A stretch of 39,833 nucleotides of DNA, from assembly GCA_937911525.1 (NCBI GenBank), contig CALDQK010000409.1:1-39833 (forward strand), written 5' to 3'. A model generated the notes under the pieces. That model ran no database searches and was not told the DNA's origin. It saw only the letters and a list, made by a program, of their open reading frames with translations. Source of the DNA: an uncultured bacterium. GTDB lineage: Bacteria > Planctomycetota > J058. Positions 21,336 through 29,992 of the stretch are shown here, piece by piece (the first letter of the stretch is position 1; each line of letters begins with the position of its first letter). The position numbers and the translations under genes were made by a program.

Positions 21336-23971
21336 TGACGACGATTACGCTCTTGGGCGCCGACGAGCTGGCGCGCGCCTTTCCGCCCGAGGCGGACGAT
21401 GAGTCCGGCCTGGGCGCGCTCTCGACCGAGCAGGGCAACCTCCCCCTCAAGCTGCTGGACGTCTCGGCCCGGATCACGGGCCTCGTGGCCGAGACCCGCG
21501 TCCGGCAGACCTTCGTCAACACGCTCGGCGTCCCGCTGGAGGCGACCTACATCTTCCCGCTCCCCTCGCGAGCCGCCGTCAGCCGCTTCCGCTTCGAGGT
21601 CAACGACCGCGTGATCGAGGGTGAGCTGCAGGAGCGCGGTCAAGCCCGCCGAGCCTACGACCAGGCGATCCAGACGGGTCACCGGGCGGCGATCGCCGAG
21701 GAGGAGCGCCCCGGGGTGTTCACCATGCGCGTGGGCAACCTGATGCCGGGCGAAGAGGCCACGGTCCACCTGACCCTCAGCGGTCCGCTCCCCTTCTCCG
21801 AGGGCGAGGCGACCTACCGCTTCCCCCTGGTCGTCGCCCCCCGCTATATCCCCGGCGCCGCGCTCCCCGGCTCCTCGGTCGGCCAGGGGACGGCCCTCGA
21901 CACCGACGCGGTCCCCGACGCCTCCCGGATCAGCCCCCCCGTTCTCCTGCCTGGGTTCCCCAACCCCGTCCGCCTCGGCATCGAGGTCGAGGTCGAGGGG
22001 ATCCCGCTCAGCTCGCTCCGCTCGAGCCTCCACGCCGTGCTGCTCGAGCAGACGGGCGAGCGGAAGGTCGTGCGGATCCAGCCGGGCGAGCGGCTCAACC
22101 GCGACTTCGTGCTTCGCCTCGGCCTCGCCGGCGACGCGATCCGCCAGGAGCTGGTGCTGCACCCCGACGCCTCGGGTGAGGAGGGCACCTTCCAGCTCAC
22201 GCTCCTCCCGCCCAAGGGACTCCCGGCCTCGAGCCAGCCGCGCGACGTGGTGTTCGTGCTCGACCGCTCGGGCAGCATGGGCGGCTGGAAGATGATCGCG
22301 GCCCGCCGCGCCTGCGCCCGCCTCCTCGACGCCCTGGACGAGCGCGACCGCTTCGCGGTCTTGGCCTTCGACAGCCGCGTCGAGCGGCCGACGACCCTGA
22401 GCAGCGAGGGCATGATCTCCGCCAGCGACCGCAATCGATTTCGCGCGGTCGAGTTCCTCTCTCAGGTCGAGGCCCGCGGCGGCACGGAGATGGCGGAGCC
22501 GATCCGTCAGGCGCTCGACGACCTCTTCGAGGCCGAGCGCGCCGGGCGTGAGCGGATCCTGATCCTGATCACGGACGGCCAGGTCGGCAACGAGGACCAG
22601 ATCCTGCGGGCCCACGGCGGTCGCTTGCAGAGCGTCCGCACGTTCACCTTGGGGATCGACCGGGCGGTCAACGAGGGCTTCTTGCAGCGCCTGGCGGAGC
22701 TCGGCGGCGGCGGCTGCGAGCTCGTCGAGAGCGAGTCCCGCCTGGACGAGGTCATGGACTCGATCCACCGGCGCATCGGCGCGCCCCTCTTGACCGATCT
22801 TCGCCTCGCGGGCGCACCTGGGCTGGAGCTCATTCCCGACACGCTGGCTCCCGCGCGCCTGCCGGACCTCTTCGCGGGCCAGCCCGTGCGGATCGCCGGC
22901 CGCTACCGCGGTCCGGGCGGTCCGCTCCAGGTCCGCGCCTTCTCCCCCAAGACGGGTATCTGGGCCGAGCAGCTCACTCCCCGCGAGAGCGAGAACCCGG
23001 CCCTGACCCGGGTCTGGGCTCGCGCCCAGGTCCGCGCGCTCGAGGACCGCTACGCGATCGAGGGGGGCAGCGCGCTCCCCGAGCAGATCGTGGCGCTCTC
23101 GCTCGCGCACCAGGTCATGTGCCGCTTCACCGCCTTCGTGGCCGTCGACCGGAGCGAGGTCGTCAACGAGGGTGGCGAGCAACACCACGTCACGCAGGCC
23201 GTCGAGCAGCCGGAGGGCTGGGAGAAGAGCGAGCTCCAGGCGGATCCCTTCGGGGCCGCCTCCCTCGTGCCCCACGTGGCCAGCGACCCCTTCGCTGCCC
23301 CGCCCAGCTCTGCCCCCAGCGGCTTCGCCTCGAGCGACCCCTTCGCGGCGAACGGAGGCGACCCCTTCGGCGGCGGCGATCCTTTCGCTGCCCCGGCCGC
23401 GGAAGCGTTCGGCGGCGGGCCCTTCGCCGCTCCGGCGGCGGACGCCTTCGCCCTGCCCTCCGACGCCGCCGGCGGAGGTTTCGGCGCCCCCGCTGGCCCG
23501 CCTCCGGCCCCGCGCGGAGCTCCACGTCGGAGCGGCAGCAAGAAGAAGGTCAAGGAGCGGGTGAAGCGCGAAGAGCGTCAGCAGCGCTCCCTCCTCGGCG
23601 AGCTCTTCGACAAGGTCAGCGGGCGTGACCGGCGTGAGCCGCCCCGTCCCTCCAAGCCCGCGCCTGCCGGCGACGACGCGCCGAGCCAGGTCGAGGCGAT
23701 CCGCCGCGCTTTGGCCAAGGACCCCAGCTACGCCGGCTTGCTGGCCTGCCTGGGGGAGGTCCGTCGCCTGATCGAGCGCCTCGAGCGCGAGGGCAGCGAC
23801 GACAAGCTCCTCGAGGGCCTCCGCGACCTGCGCGACGCCCTGACCGCGGCCCTGGGCCCGGGGGAGCCGCCTCTCGCCGAGGTCAGCCGTCTGGCCAGCG
23901 ACGCCGAGCAGAAGCTCGCCGCCCTGGCCAAGGAGCAGCCTCTCTCGCGCGGAGAGAGCTTCTGGTTCTGA
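21335..23971 (+). CDS. VIT and von Willebrand A domain protein with DPF repeats
   Basis: The ATG at 21335 has GGGGAGG upstream and overlaps the regulator stop, so expression is coupled. The 878-residue product has a VIT domain at about 25-150 (ARITGLVAETRVRQTFVN, EATYIFPLPSRAAVSRF). A VWA domain lies at about 300-480 with an intact MIDAS, DRSGSM (Asp310, Ser312, Ser314), and LITDGQVGNE. Residues about 635-710 carry five DPF motifs, three of them DPFAA or DPFGG, in Ala/Gly/Pro-rich sequence. A basic patch (RRSGSKKKVKERVKREERQQR) and a C-terminal helical region follow. No signal peptide is seen, unlike many VIT/VWA proteins. It is probably a metal-dependent adhesion or scaffold protein; the DPF segment looks like a multivalent peptide. 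Confidence 0.9.
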   Translation: MTTITLLGADELARAFPPEADDESGLGALSTEQGNLPLKLLDVSARITGLVAETRVRQTFVNTLGVPLEATYIFPLPSRAAVSRFRFEVNDRVIEGELQERGQARRAYDQAIQTGHRAAIAEEERPGVFTMRVGNLMPGEEATVHLTLSGPLPFSEGEATYRFPLVVAPRYIPGAALPGSSVGQGTALDTDAVPDASRISPPVLLPGFPNPVRLGIEVEVEGIPLSSLRSSLHAVLLEQTGERKVVRIQPGERLNRDFVLRLGLAGDAIRQELVLHPDASGEEGTFQLTLLPPKGLPASSQPRDVVFVLDRSGSMGGWKMIAARRACARLLDALDERDRFAVLAFDSRVERPTTLSSEGMISASDRNRFRAVEFLSQVEARGGTEMAEPIRQALDDLFEAERAGRERILILITDGQVGNEDQILRAHGGRLQSVRTFTLGIDRAVNEGFLQRLAELGGGGCELVESESRLDEVMDSIHRRIGAPLLTDLRLAGAPGLELIPDTLAPARLPDLFAGQPVRIAGRYRGPGGPLQVRAFSPKTGIWAEQLTPRESENPALTRVWARAQVRALEDRYAIEGGSALPEQIVALSLAHQVMCRFTAFVAVDRSEVVNEGGEQHHVTQAVEQPEGWEKSELQADPFGAASLVPHVASDPFAAPPSSAPSGFASSDPFAANGGDPFGGGDPFAAPAAEAFGGGPFAAPAADAFALPSDAAGGGFGAPAGPPPAPRGAPRRSGSKKKVKERVKREERQQRSLLGELFDKVSGRDRREPPRPSKPAPAGDDAPSQVEAIRRALAKDPSYAGLLACLGEVRRLIERLEREGSDDKLLEGLRDLRDALTAALGPGEPPLAEVSRLASDAEQKLAALAKEQPLSRGESFWF

Positions 23972-24033
23972 GCTAGCCGCCAAGCACCAAGACAAGCGCG
24001 CGCCGGGTCGATTCGCCTCCGGTCCGGTGCGGG

Positions 24034-24170
24034 CACGCCGAAGGGCTGTCGTGAGGGAGGTCCTCACGCCTTCGGTGTTCCCTTGCCGTAGCCAAACCCC
24101 ACGGCAAGGGAACGAGGGTTGATTCCCCGGGCGAGCGAGGACGGTCCTCGTTCGCCCGGGGATTTCTTTT
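24034..24170 (+). ncRNA. Candidate structured RNA: three adjacent hairpins
   Basis: Hairpin 1 (24034-24077) has an outer 9-bp stem with a 2-base bulge, then an inner 7-bp stem CGTGAGG/CCTCACG. Hairpin 2 (24077-24113) is a perfect 13-bp stem, GTTCCCTTGCCGT with its complement over an 11-base loop. Hairpin 3 (24124-24162) is an 18-bp stem with one G-U pair and a 3-base loop, followed by TTTCTTTT. No gene fits here. It could be a small RNA, or a structured leader and attenuator of the kinase at 24244. I match it to no known RNA family. Confidence 0.5.
24124..24170 (+). terminator. Strong intrinsic terminator
   Basis: Bases 24124-24141 pair with 24145-24162 over CGG, followed at once by TTTCTTTT. 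It ends the MerR-VIT/VWA operon or the candidate RNA, 73 bases before the kinase gene at 24244. Confidence 0.8.
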
Positions 24171-24243
24171 CCCAGGCCTTGGCTCTGGGGACTCGCCCAA
24201 GGCACGTCCCAGCGACCTCGCCCCCGCTTCAAGATCGACTCGG

Positions 24244-26451
24244 GTGCGTCGCGAAGACCCGCGGGATAGGCTGCTCGAGGTGACGATCGGCTTGGTCTAC
24301 AGCGGCTGCCGGGTCGAAGAGCGGCTCGGCCACGGCGCCATGGGTGACGTGTTCTTGGCCACCCGCGAACGCGACGGCGCGACCGTCGTCGTGAAGCTCC
24401 TCGATCGCGTCCTCGCCGCCGACAGCCACTACCGCGACCGCTTCGAGCGTGAAGCGCTGGCCCTGCTCAAGCTCCCCCCTCACCCCAACGTCGTGCCCGT
24501 CCTCGCGGTGGGAGCCGACCAGGCGGAGCCGCACCTGATCCTGGAGTGCGTGCCGGGACCCACCCTCGCCCAGAAGAGCCTCGGCGGCCCCCTGCCCTTG
24601 GAGGTCGCGCTCCGCTATGCGCGCGACGCCGCGCTGGGCCTCGCCTCGGCGCACGCCCACGGGCTGATCCACCGCGACGTCAAGCCCGCCAACATCCTCG
24701 TGGACGGCGAGCGCGACCTCGCGCGGGTCCTCGACTTCGGGCTCGCCAAGGACGTCTTCCTCAGCGGCGTCACGCAGCCCGGCCAGCTCGTCGGGACCGC
24801 CCCCTACATGTCGCCCGAGCAGTGGGAAGAAGACTCGGAGGAGGACGGGCGCATCGACGTGTTCGGCCTGGCCGTGACCCTCTACGAGCTGATCGCCGGC
24901 AAGCTCCCCTTCGACGCCCGCGAGCCCTTCGCGATCGCGGAGCTGATCCTCGCGGGCGACTACGAGCCGCTCGACGAGGTCGTCGACGACGCCGATCCAG
25001 CCGTGGCGCGCCTGCTCGACTGGGCCCTCGAGCCCGACCCCGAGCTGCGCCTGCCCCGCATGGACGTGTTCGCCGCCGACCTCAGCGCCCTGCTCGAAGG
25101 GCGCCCGACCCAGGTCCCCGCGCTCGTCGAGGTCGCGACCGGGAGACGCCACTACCTCGTCCGCCCCCTGCGCCTGCGCTGCGGCAGCAGCCCCAGCTGC
25201 GAAGTGGTGCTCGACGACACCGCCCCCCAGCACGCCGAGCTGGTCCGCGAGCCGGGCGCCTTCCTCGTCAGCGACCTCTGCTCCCCCCGCGGCACCTTCG
25301 TCGAGGACGAGCGCCTCCCCGAGGGGCGCCCGCGCCGGATCCAACACCAGGCCCGCCTCCGCTGCGGCGAGGTCGAGCTGCGCCTGCACCTCCCCGTCAC
25401 CCGCGCTCGCGCTGCCTTCCTCGACGACGTCGAGCGCCTCTCGCTCCCCGACCCGCTCCTCCGAGCGGCCCTCCCTGGCCCCCCTCGTCGCCTGCGCTCC
25501 TGGCTCCTCGAGCTCAGCGCCCCCTCGCTCCCCGAGCAGGCCTACACGCGCGCCGCCCTGGCCGCGCTGCTCGGCGCAGAGACCGCCGCGGCCGCGGAGC
25601 AGCGCGTGCTCGCCCGCCTCGAACCCCTGCGACAAGCCGCCCGCGAGCGCTGCGCGACCTGGGGCGGAGAGACCTGGCGCGCCTGGGCTCAGGCCTGGGT
25701 CCAGGAGTGGCGAGAAGCCGGGCCGCAGCTCGGTCCGAGCCCGAGCGTCGCCTGGGTCCTGCACGCCTCTCACCAAGGCCGCCAGCTCGCTCAGCGCTCC
25801 CTGGCCGGCGAGGGCCTCCTCCTCGTGGGGCGCGACGAGAAGTGCCACCTCCGCCTGCCGCGCAAGGACATCTCCCGCCGGCACGCCACCCTGCTCCGCC
25901 TCCACCGCGGCTGGCTCCTCGTCAACGAAGGCCGCCAGAGCGCGACCGTCGCGGGCCGCCCGCTCAGCTCCCCCCTGTGGCTCGAGCCCGAGACCCCCGT
26001 GTCCCTCGGAGCCGTCGAGCTCTGCCTGCGCCCCAGCGCAGAGCCTCGGCTGCAGCGCGCCGGCGTCGGCCTCTTCGCCCTCGACCCGGACTGGTTCTGG
26101 GCCCTGGCAGGCCTCGGCCACCCCGCCGTCGCGACGGGCCTGGTCGGCCTCCTTCACGAGCCGCGCCACCTCGCTTGGCTCGAGCCGGCGGCGCGGACCC
26201 TGCACCCCGAGGCCCCCGAGGCCGTCGAGACCCTCCGCCGCGCGGTGGGCTCGGACCTCGCGGAGAAGGTCGCCGGCGCGCGCTCCGTCCTGACCGTGCT
26301 CCTCGGCGCCGACCCAGGCGACGACCTCGCCGCCTGGGGAGACCTCCTCGCCCGCCGCCGGGGAGAGCTCGGCCCGCAGGTCCTCCCCCAAGGCTGGCTC
26401 CGCGCGACCCGCCGCAGCAGCACGACCACGCGCCTCAGCCCGCCCGCCTGA
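24244..26451 (+). CDS. Ser/Thr protein kinase with two FHA domains
   Basis: The product has 735 residues. The Hanks-type kinase domain spans about 20-285: glycine loop GHGAMGDV, Lys51, HRDVKPANIL with Asp145, DFGLA with Asp164, and SPEQ. FHA 1 is at about 300-380 (GSSPSCEVVLDD, ending in CSPRGTFVEDERL). FHA 2 is at about 515-600 (GRDEKCHLRLPRKDISRRHA). A helical segment separates them and another 130 residues close the protein. There is no membrane segment. The start is uncertain: GTG at 24244 lacks a ribosome site; GTG at 24280 is an alternative. Two FHA domains on one kinase suggest binding of its own or another kinase's phosphothreonines. It converges on the 26462 kinase with 10 bases between stops. 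Confidence 0.88.
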   Translation: MRREDPRDRLLEVTIGLVYSGCRVEERLGHGAMGDVFLATRERDGATVVVKLLDRVLAADSHYRDRFEREALALLKLPPHPNVVPVLAVGADQAEPHLILECVPGPTLAQKSLGGPLPLEVALRYARDAALGLASAHAHGLIHRDVKPANILVDGERDLARVLDFGLAKDVFLSGVTQPGQLVGTAPYMSPEQWEEDSEEDGRIDVFGLAVTLYELIAGKLPFDAREPFAIAELILAGDYEPLDEVVDDADPAVARLLDWALEPDPELRLPRMDVFAADLSALLEGRPTQVPALVEVATGRRHYLVRPLRLRCGSSPSCEVVLDDTAPQHAELVREPGAFLVSDLCSPRGTFVEDERLPEGRPRRIQHQARLRCGEVELRLHLPVTRARAAFLDDVERLSLPDPLLRAALPGPPRRLRSWLLELSAPSLPEQAYTRAALAALLGAETAAAAEQRVLARLEPLRQAARERCATWGGETWRAWAQAWVQEWREAGPQLGPSPSVAWVLHASHQGRQLAQRSLAGEGLLLVGRDEKCHLRLPRKDISRRHATLLRLHRGWLLVNEGRQSATVAGRPLSSPLWLEPETPVSLGAVELCLRPSAEPRLQRAGVGLFALDPDWFWALAGLGHPAVATGLVGLLHEPRHLAWLEPAARTLHPEAPEAVETLRRAVGSDLAEKVAGARSVLTVLLGADPGDDLAAWGDLLARRRGELGPQVLPQGWLRATRRSSTTTRLSPPA

Positions 26452-26461
26452 GCCCCGAGCC

Positions 26462-28381
26462 TCAGTCCTCGCCGAAGGCCCGCTTCATGAGGTCGGGGTC
26501 GTCGCGGACCAGGAGCCGGATCAGACGCACGGCCCGCCCGCCCTCGAGCCGCTGCCCCTTGCTCTCCAGGTTCCGGGCCAGGAAGCCCAGCATGCGCGCC
26601 ATGAGCTCCGGCCGCGTGCCAGGCCGCAGGCGCCGCGCCGGGACCGGCCGCCCCCGGAAGCGGGCCTCGCTGAAGCGGGCGAGGGTCTGCACGCTCCCCG
26701 CGAAGGCGTCCACGATCAGGGGCGGCTCCCCCGGCGTGCGCGCGAGGAACTGGCCGGGGAAACACACGCCCTGGAGCTCGACGCCGAGCCTGCGCCCGAG
26801 CGCGATCGCCAAGAGCGAGCAGGTGAAGTGGATCCCCTCGCGGCGATCGAGCACGCAGTGCAGGCAGCTCGTGAAGGGAGAGTAGTAGGCCTCGCGCGTC
26901 CCGGTCGCGACCTCGGCTCGGAACCAGCCGACGAAGGCGCGCAGGCGCGCCTCGCCCTCGAGCCCTGCCAGGACCGGGGCCCGCGCGGCCAGCTCGTCGA
27001 GGCGACGCAGCTCCCGCGCGAGGTCCAGCGTCCCCCCGTGCAGCACGTAGTCCGCGGCGAGCAAGGCCAGCTCCTCGAGTTCGCCCTCCGGCAGCCATGT
27101 CTGCCAGAGAATGCGCCGCACGCGGGGATCCTCGTCCCACTCCTCGAGCTGCTCGGGGCCGACCTCGCCGCCCAGCTCCCGGGCGCGTCGATAGTCGGCC
27201 CAGCCACGCGCTGGCTCGCCGAGCTGCAGCGCCGCCTGGGCCCGCAGCGCGTAGGCGCGCGGATCCCGCGGGCGCGCCGCCAGCGCCTCGTCCGCCGCGT
27301 CCCGCGCCTCGCGCCAGCGCCGCGCCTGACGCGCGGCCTCGGCCCGGGCGAGCGCCGCCGCGCCAGGCTCGGGAGCGGCAGCGCTCGCGCTCGCGCTCGG
27401 GCTCGGGCTGGGTCGCGGCGAGGCCGAGGCCGACGCCGACGCCGACGGAGCAGGCTCTGCTCCGGGCTGCGCGTAGAGGTAGCCGAGCAGGAAGAGCAGC
27501 AGGACGATCACCCCAGCCAAGGCAGGACCGACCCGCGCCAGCGAAGCGCGCTCGGCCCGCGCTTCCCACGCGAGCAAGGCCTCGCGCAGCTCGGCCGCGC
27601 TGGCGTAGCGCGCGCTCGGCTCCTTCTCCAAGCAGCGCAGGCAGATCGCCTCGAGCCCGCTGTCGAGGTCCGCCCGCAGCGTCCGCGGAGAAGGCGCCGG
27701 CTCACCGACGACCTGCTCCAGGACCTCCAGGGTCGTCGCTCCGCCGAAAGGCCCCTGGCCCGTGAGCAGGAAGAAGAGCGTCGCGCCCAGCCCGTAGACG
27801 TCGGTCGCGGGGCTGAAGTCGCGCCGCAGCCCCAGCGCCTGCTCGGGAGCCATGTAGAGCGGCGTGCCGAGCAGGTCGCCGGTCTGGGTCAAGCGCTCGG
27901 TCGGGGTCAGCGAGCTCGCGAGCCCGAAGTCGGTCAGGCGAGCCTCGCCGCGTTCGTCGATCAACACGTTGCCGGGCTTGACGTCCCGGTGCAGGACGCC
28001 GGCCCGGTGCGCCGCCTCCAGCGCGTCCGCCAGGCCGACGCAGAGCTCGACCGCGTCGCGCTCCGGCAGCGGACCGCCGCGGTAGACGAGCTTCTGCAGG
28101 TCCTCGCCCCGGATCCAGGGGGTGACCAGGAAGGGACCCTGGGGCGCGACGCCCGCCTCGATCAAGGGCACCAGGTTGGGGTGCTTGAGCAGCGCGGTGA
28201 TCCGCGCCTCATTGTGGAAGCGAACCAGGGACTCGTCGTCGGTCGCTTGCTCGCGCAGGAGCTTGATCGCGACCTCGTTCCCGCCCCGGTCCTCCCCCAG
28301 GAACACCACGCCCTGGCCGCCGCGCGCCAGCTCGCGCAGGACCCTGTAGCGACCGATCCGCTGTGAGGGGGAGGGCTTCAC
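26462..28381 (-). CDS. Membrane Ser/Thr kinase fused to TPR-like and SirB1/transglutaminase-like domains
   Basis: The product has 639 residues. The kinase domain (about 12-275) is complete: GGQGVVFLG, Lys40, HRDVKPGN with Asp133, DFGLA with Asp151, APEQ. One membrane helix is at about 285-305. A Ser/Ala/Pro low-complexity linker follows, then a TPR-like region (about 340-405). The C-terminal 150 residues match the SirB1 / Transglut_core2 pattern: LDRREGIHFTCSLLAIALGRRLGVELQGV, PGQFLAR, then LIVDAFAGS. In SirB1 proteins the second motif is normally PGHF; His is replaced by Gln here, so catalysis may be lost. By topology the SirB1-like part is outside and the kinase inside, a receptor-like layout. 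It is last in the 33226-26462 run. Confidence 0.88.
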   Translation of the reverse strand: MKPSPSQRIGRYRVLRELARGGQGVVFLGEDRGGNEVAIKLLREQATDDESLVRFHNEARITALLKHPNLVPLIEAGVAPQGPFLVTPWIRGEDLQKLVYRGGPLPERDAVELCVGLADALEAAHRAGVLHRDVKPGNVLIDERGEARLTDFGLASSLTPTERLTQTGDLLGTPLYMAPEQALGLRRDFSPATDVYGLGATLFFLLTGQGPFGGATTLEVLEQVVGEPAPSPRTLRADLDSGLEAICLRCLEKEPSARYASAAELREALLAWEARAERASLARVGPALAGVIVLLLFLLGYLYAQPGAEPAPSASASASASPRPSPSPSASASAAAPEPGAAALARAEAARQARRWREARDAADEALAARPRDPRAYALRAQAALQLGEPARGWADYRRARELGGEVGPEQLEEWDEDPRVRRILWQTWLPEGELEELALLAADYVLHGGTLDLARELRRLDELAARAPVLAGLEGEARLRAFVGWFRAEVATGTREAYYSPFTSCLHCVLDRREGIHFTCSLLAIALGRRLGVELQGVCFPGQFLARTPGEPPLIVDAFAGSVQTLARFSEARFRGRPVPARRLRPGTRPELMARMLGFLARNLESKGQRLEGGRAVRLIRLLVRDDPDLMKRAFGED

Positions 28382-28411
28382 CCCTTCAAGCTACTCCTTC
28401 GCGCCTCGCCC

Positions 28412-28862
28412 TCAGCGCTCGAGGCGCTCGAGGGGAATCCAGAGCGGGTTGCGCCCGAACCACGCGGCCAAGTGCCCTCGCGCTTCCTTGTCCCCGTAGC
28501 GGACGAGGCGCTGGCCCGGCAGGACCAAGCCAACCGGCTGCCCCACGTCCTCGCCCCAGGGGCTCACCCGCAGACGCACCAGCTCGCCCGCCCCGCCCTT
28601 GGCCACTCGCACGAGCCTCGAGCACCAGGAAGGGGCGCGCTCCCTGCTGCCCCGCCTCGAGCAGGCGGACGACGTGCGGGTGGCTGACCTTGGCCAGGGC
28701 GCGGACCTCGCGCTCGAAGCGGGTCCGCTGCCGCTCGCTGGGGTCGTTCAAGAGCTTGAGCGCGGCCTCGGCGCCGGTCTCGGGGATCCGCACCCGGTAG
28801 ACGGCGCCGGCCGCGCCGCGGCCGAGGCTGCCCAGGACCTCGAAGCGGCCGATCCGCTCCAC
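28412..28862 (-). pseudogene. Broken Ser/Thr kinase, N-lobe only
   Basis: The frame from the GTG at 28862 encodes a good kinase N-lobe: RIGRFEVLGSLGRGAAGAVYR, a Lys in AALKLL, HPHVVRLLEAG, PFLVLE. After about residue 83 that frame turns into Arg/Gly/Ala-rich nonsense. A second frame then reads well to a TGA at 28412 (LVRLRVSPWGEDVGQPVGLV, YGDKEARGHLAAWF). The catalytic HRD, DFG and APE parts are missing. An internal deletion plus frameshift near 28612-28625 best explains this. It could also be a sequencing error combined with an unusual short gene. Its start abuts the TPR gene stop (TAG-GTG), so it was part of the operon. Confidence 0.65.
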
Positions 28863-29990
28863 CTACTTGCCGAACTTGTCTTGCACGCCCTCCAGCGAGT
28901 TCACCGCGTCGCCCTCCCCCTCGAGCTCGGCGCGAACCTCGGCGATCCGCGGGTAGTCCGGGGCGAGCTCCTCGGCCTCGTCCAGGGCCGCGGCCGCCTC
29001 CTCGCCCCTCCCCAGGGCCGCCAGCGCGCGGGCTGCGCCGAGCGCGTAGTCGGGGTCCTCGGGGTCGAGCGCGCGGCCCGCTGAGAAGTGGCTCAGGGCC
29101 GCGCTCGGGTCGCCGCCCAGCTCGAGCACGCCCAGGTTGTAGTGGGCGGCCGCGGCGTCGTCGCCCTGGTCGAGCTCGATCACGCGCGAGAGGTCGGCCC
29201 GGGCGGCCGCCTCGTCACCCGCCATGCGGTGCAGGGCTGAGCGGGTCATGAGCGCCATGCACATGTCGGGGTCGAGCTCGAGGGCCCGCCCGACCTCGTT
29301 CAGCGCCTCCTGGATCCCCTCGGGCCCGACGGCGCCGTAGTTGATGCACTGGCTGAGGATCTCGCCGACCCAGGCGTGGCCGCGCGGGTCCTCGGGGTAG
29401 GCCAGCGCGTGAGTCTGGGCGATCTGCCCGGCCGTGTCGGCGCGCCCGTGCTCGAGCAAGGGGCGCAGCAGCTCGAGCAAGAGCGGGTGCCCCGGGACCT
29501 GCGCCAGGGCGTCCTCGCAGGTCTCCACCAGCTCCTCGACCTCCCCGTTCATGCCGAGGAAGGCGGCCCGCCGGCAGAGGACCCCGAGCGCCAGGTAGAG
29601 CTGCTCCTCGTCGTCCAGCTCGCTGACCGGCTCGAAGCCCTCGACCTCGCTCCACCAGCCGGTCTCGACCGCCTCGCCCTGGCAGCGCGCCACGAGGTCC
29701 CGCCCGCGCCCCTCGTGGTAGCCGTGGTAGTCCGAGCCGACGTATTCGCCCGGCTGCTCGCACTCCTCGCAGAGGGGCTCCTCGCCCTGGCCCACCGAGG
29801 CCACGACCTCCTGGGCGAACACCACGAACTCCGGCAGGTTGCCGTAGTGCGAGTCGGGGATCACGTTCAGCGCGCCCGGCAGCTCGCTCGAGCAGCCCGG
29901 GCAGCGCCAGTGCTCGACCACGAGGTCGAAGCTCGAGGCTCCGTATTCGTCGGTCATGCCGGTGCGATAGGGGTGAAGGGGATGGCGCAC
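28863..29990 (-). CDS. Zinc-binding, TPR repeat protein
   Basis: The product has about 375 residues. The start is either the GTG at 29990, with GAGG five bases upstream, or the ATG at 29957, which has no ribosome site; I prefer the first. The N-terminal 90 residues hold HWRCPGC and PLCEEC, two CxxC pairs of a zinc ribbon. The rest is helical TPR repeats, clearest in HYNLGVLELGGDPSAALSHFS, DYALGAARALAALGRGEEAAA and the EELAPDYPRIAEVRAEL end. There is no signal peptide. It is likely a cytoplasmic adaptor that links partners of the neighbouring kinases. It lies two bases after the M64 peptidase gene and directly before the broken kinase. Confidence 0.85.
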   Translation of the reverse strand: MRHPLHPYRTGMTDEYGASSFDLVVEHWRCPGCSSELPGALNVIPDSHYGNLPEFVVFAQEVVASVGQGEEPLCEECEQPGEYVGSDYHGYHEGRGRDLVARCQGEAVETGWWSEVEGFEPVSELDDEEQLYLALGVLCRRAAFLGMNGEVEELVETCEDALAQVPGHPLLLELLRPLLEHGRADTAGQIAQTHALAYPEDPRGHAWVGEILSQCINYGAVGPEGIQEALNEVGRALELDPDMCMALMTRSALHRMAGDEAAARADLSRVIELDQGDDAAAAHYNLGVLELGGDPSAALSHFSAGRALDPEDPDYALGAARALAALGRGEEAAAALDEAEELAPDYPRIAEVRAELEGEGDAVNSLEGVQDKFGK

Positions 29991-29992
29991 GT

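Noticed and set aside
21224-24232. 1002-codon minus-strand open frame
   Set aside because: It mirrors the VIT/VWA gene, whose domains and MIDAS are intact. No family pattern is visible in the antisense product.
27360-27450. Low-complexity GC repeat in the kinase gene
   Set aside because: It encodes the Ser/Ala/Pro linker of the 26462 kinase in frame, not a separate repeat element.
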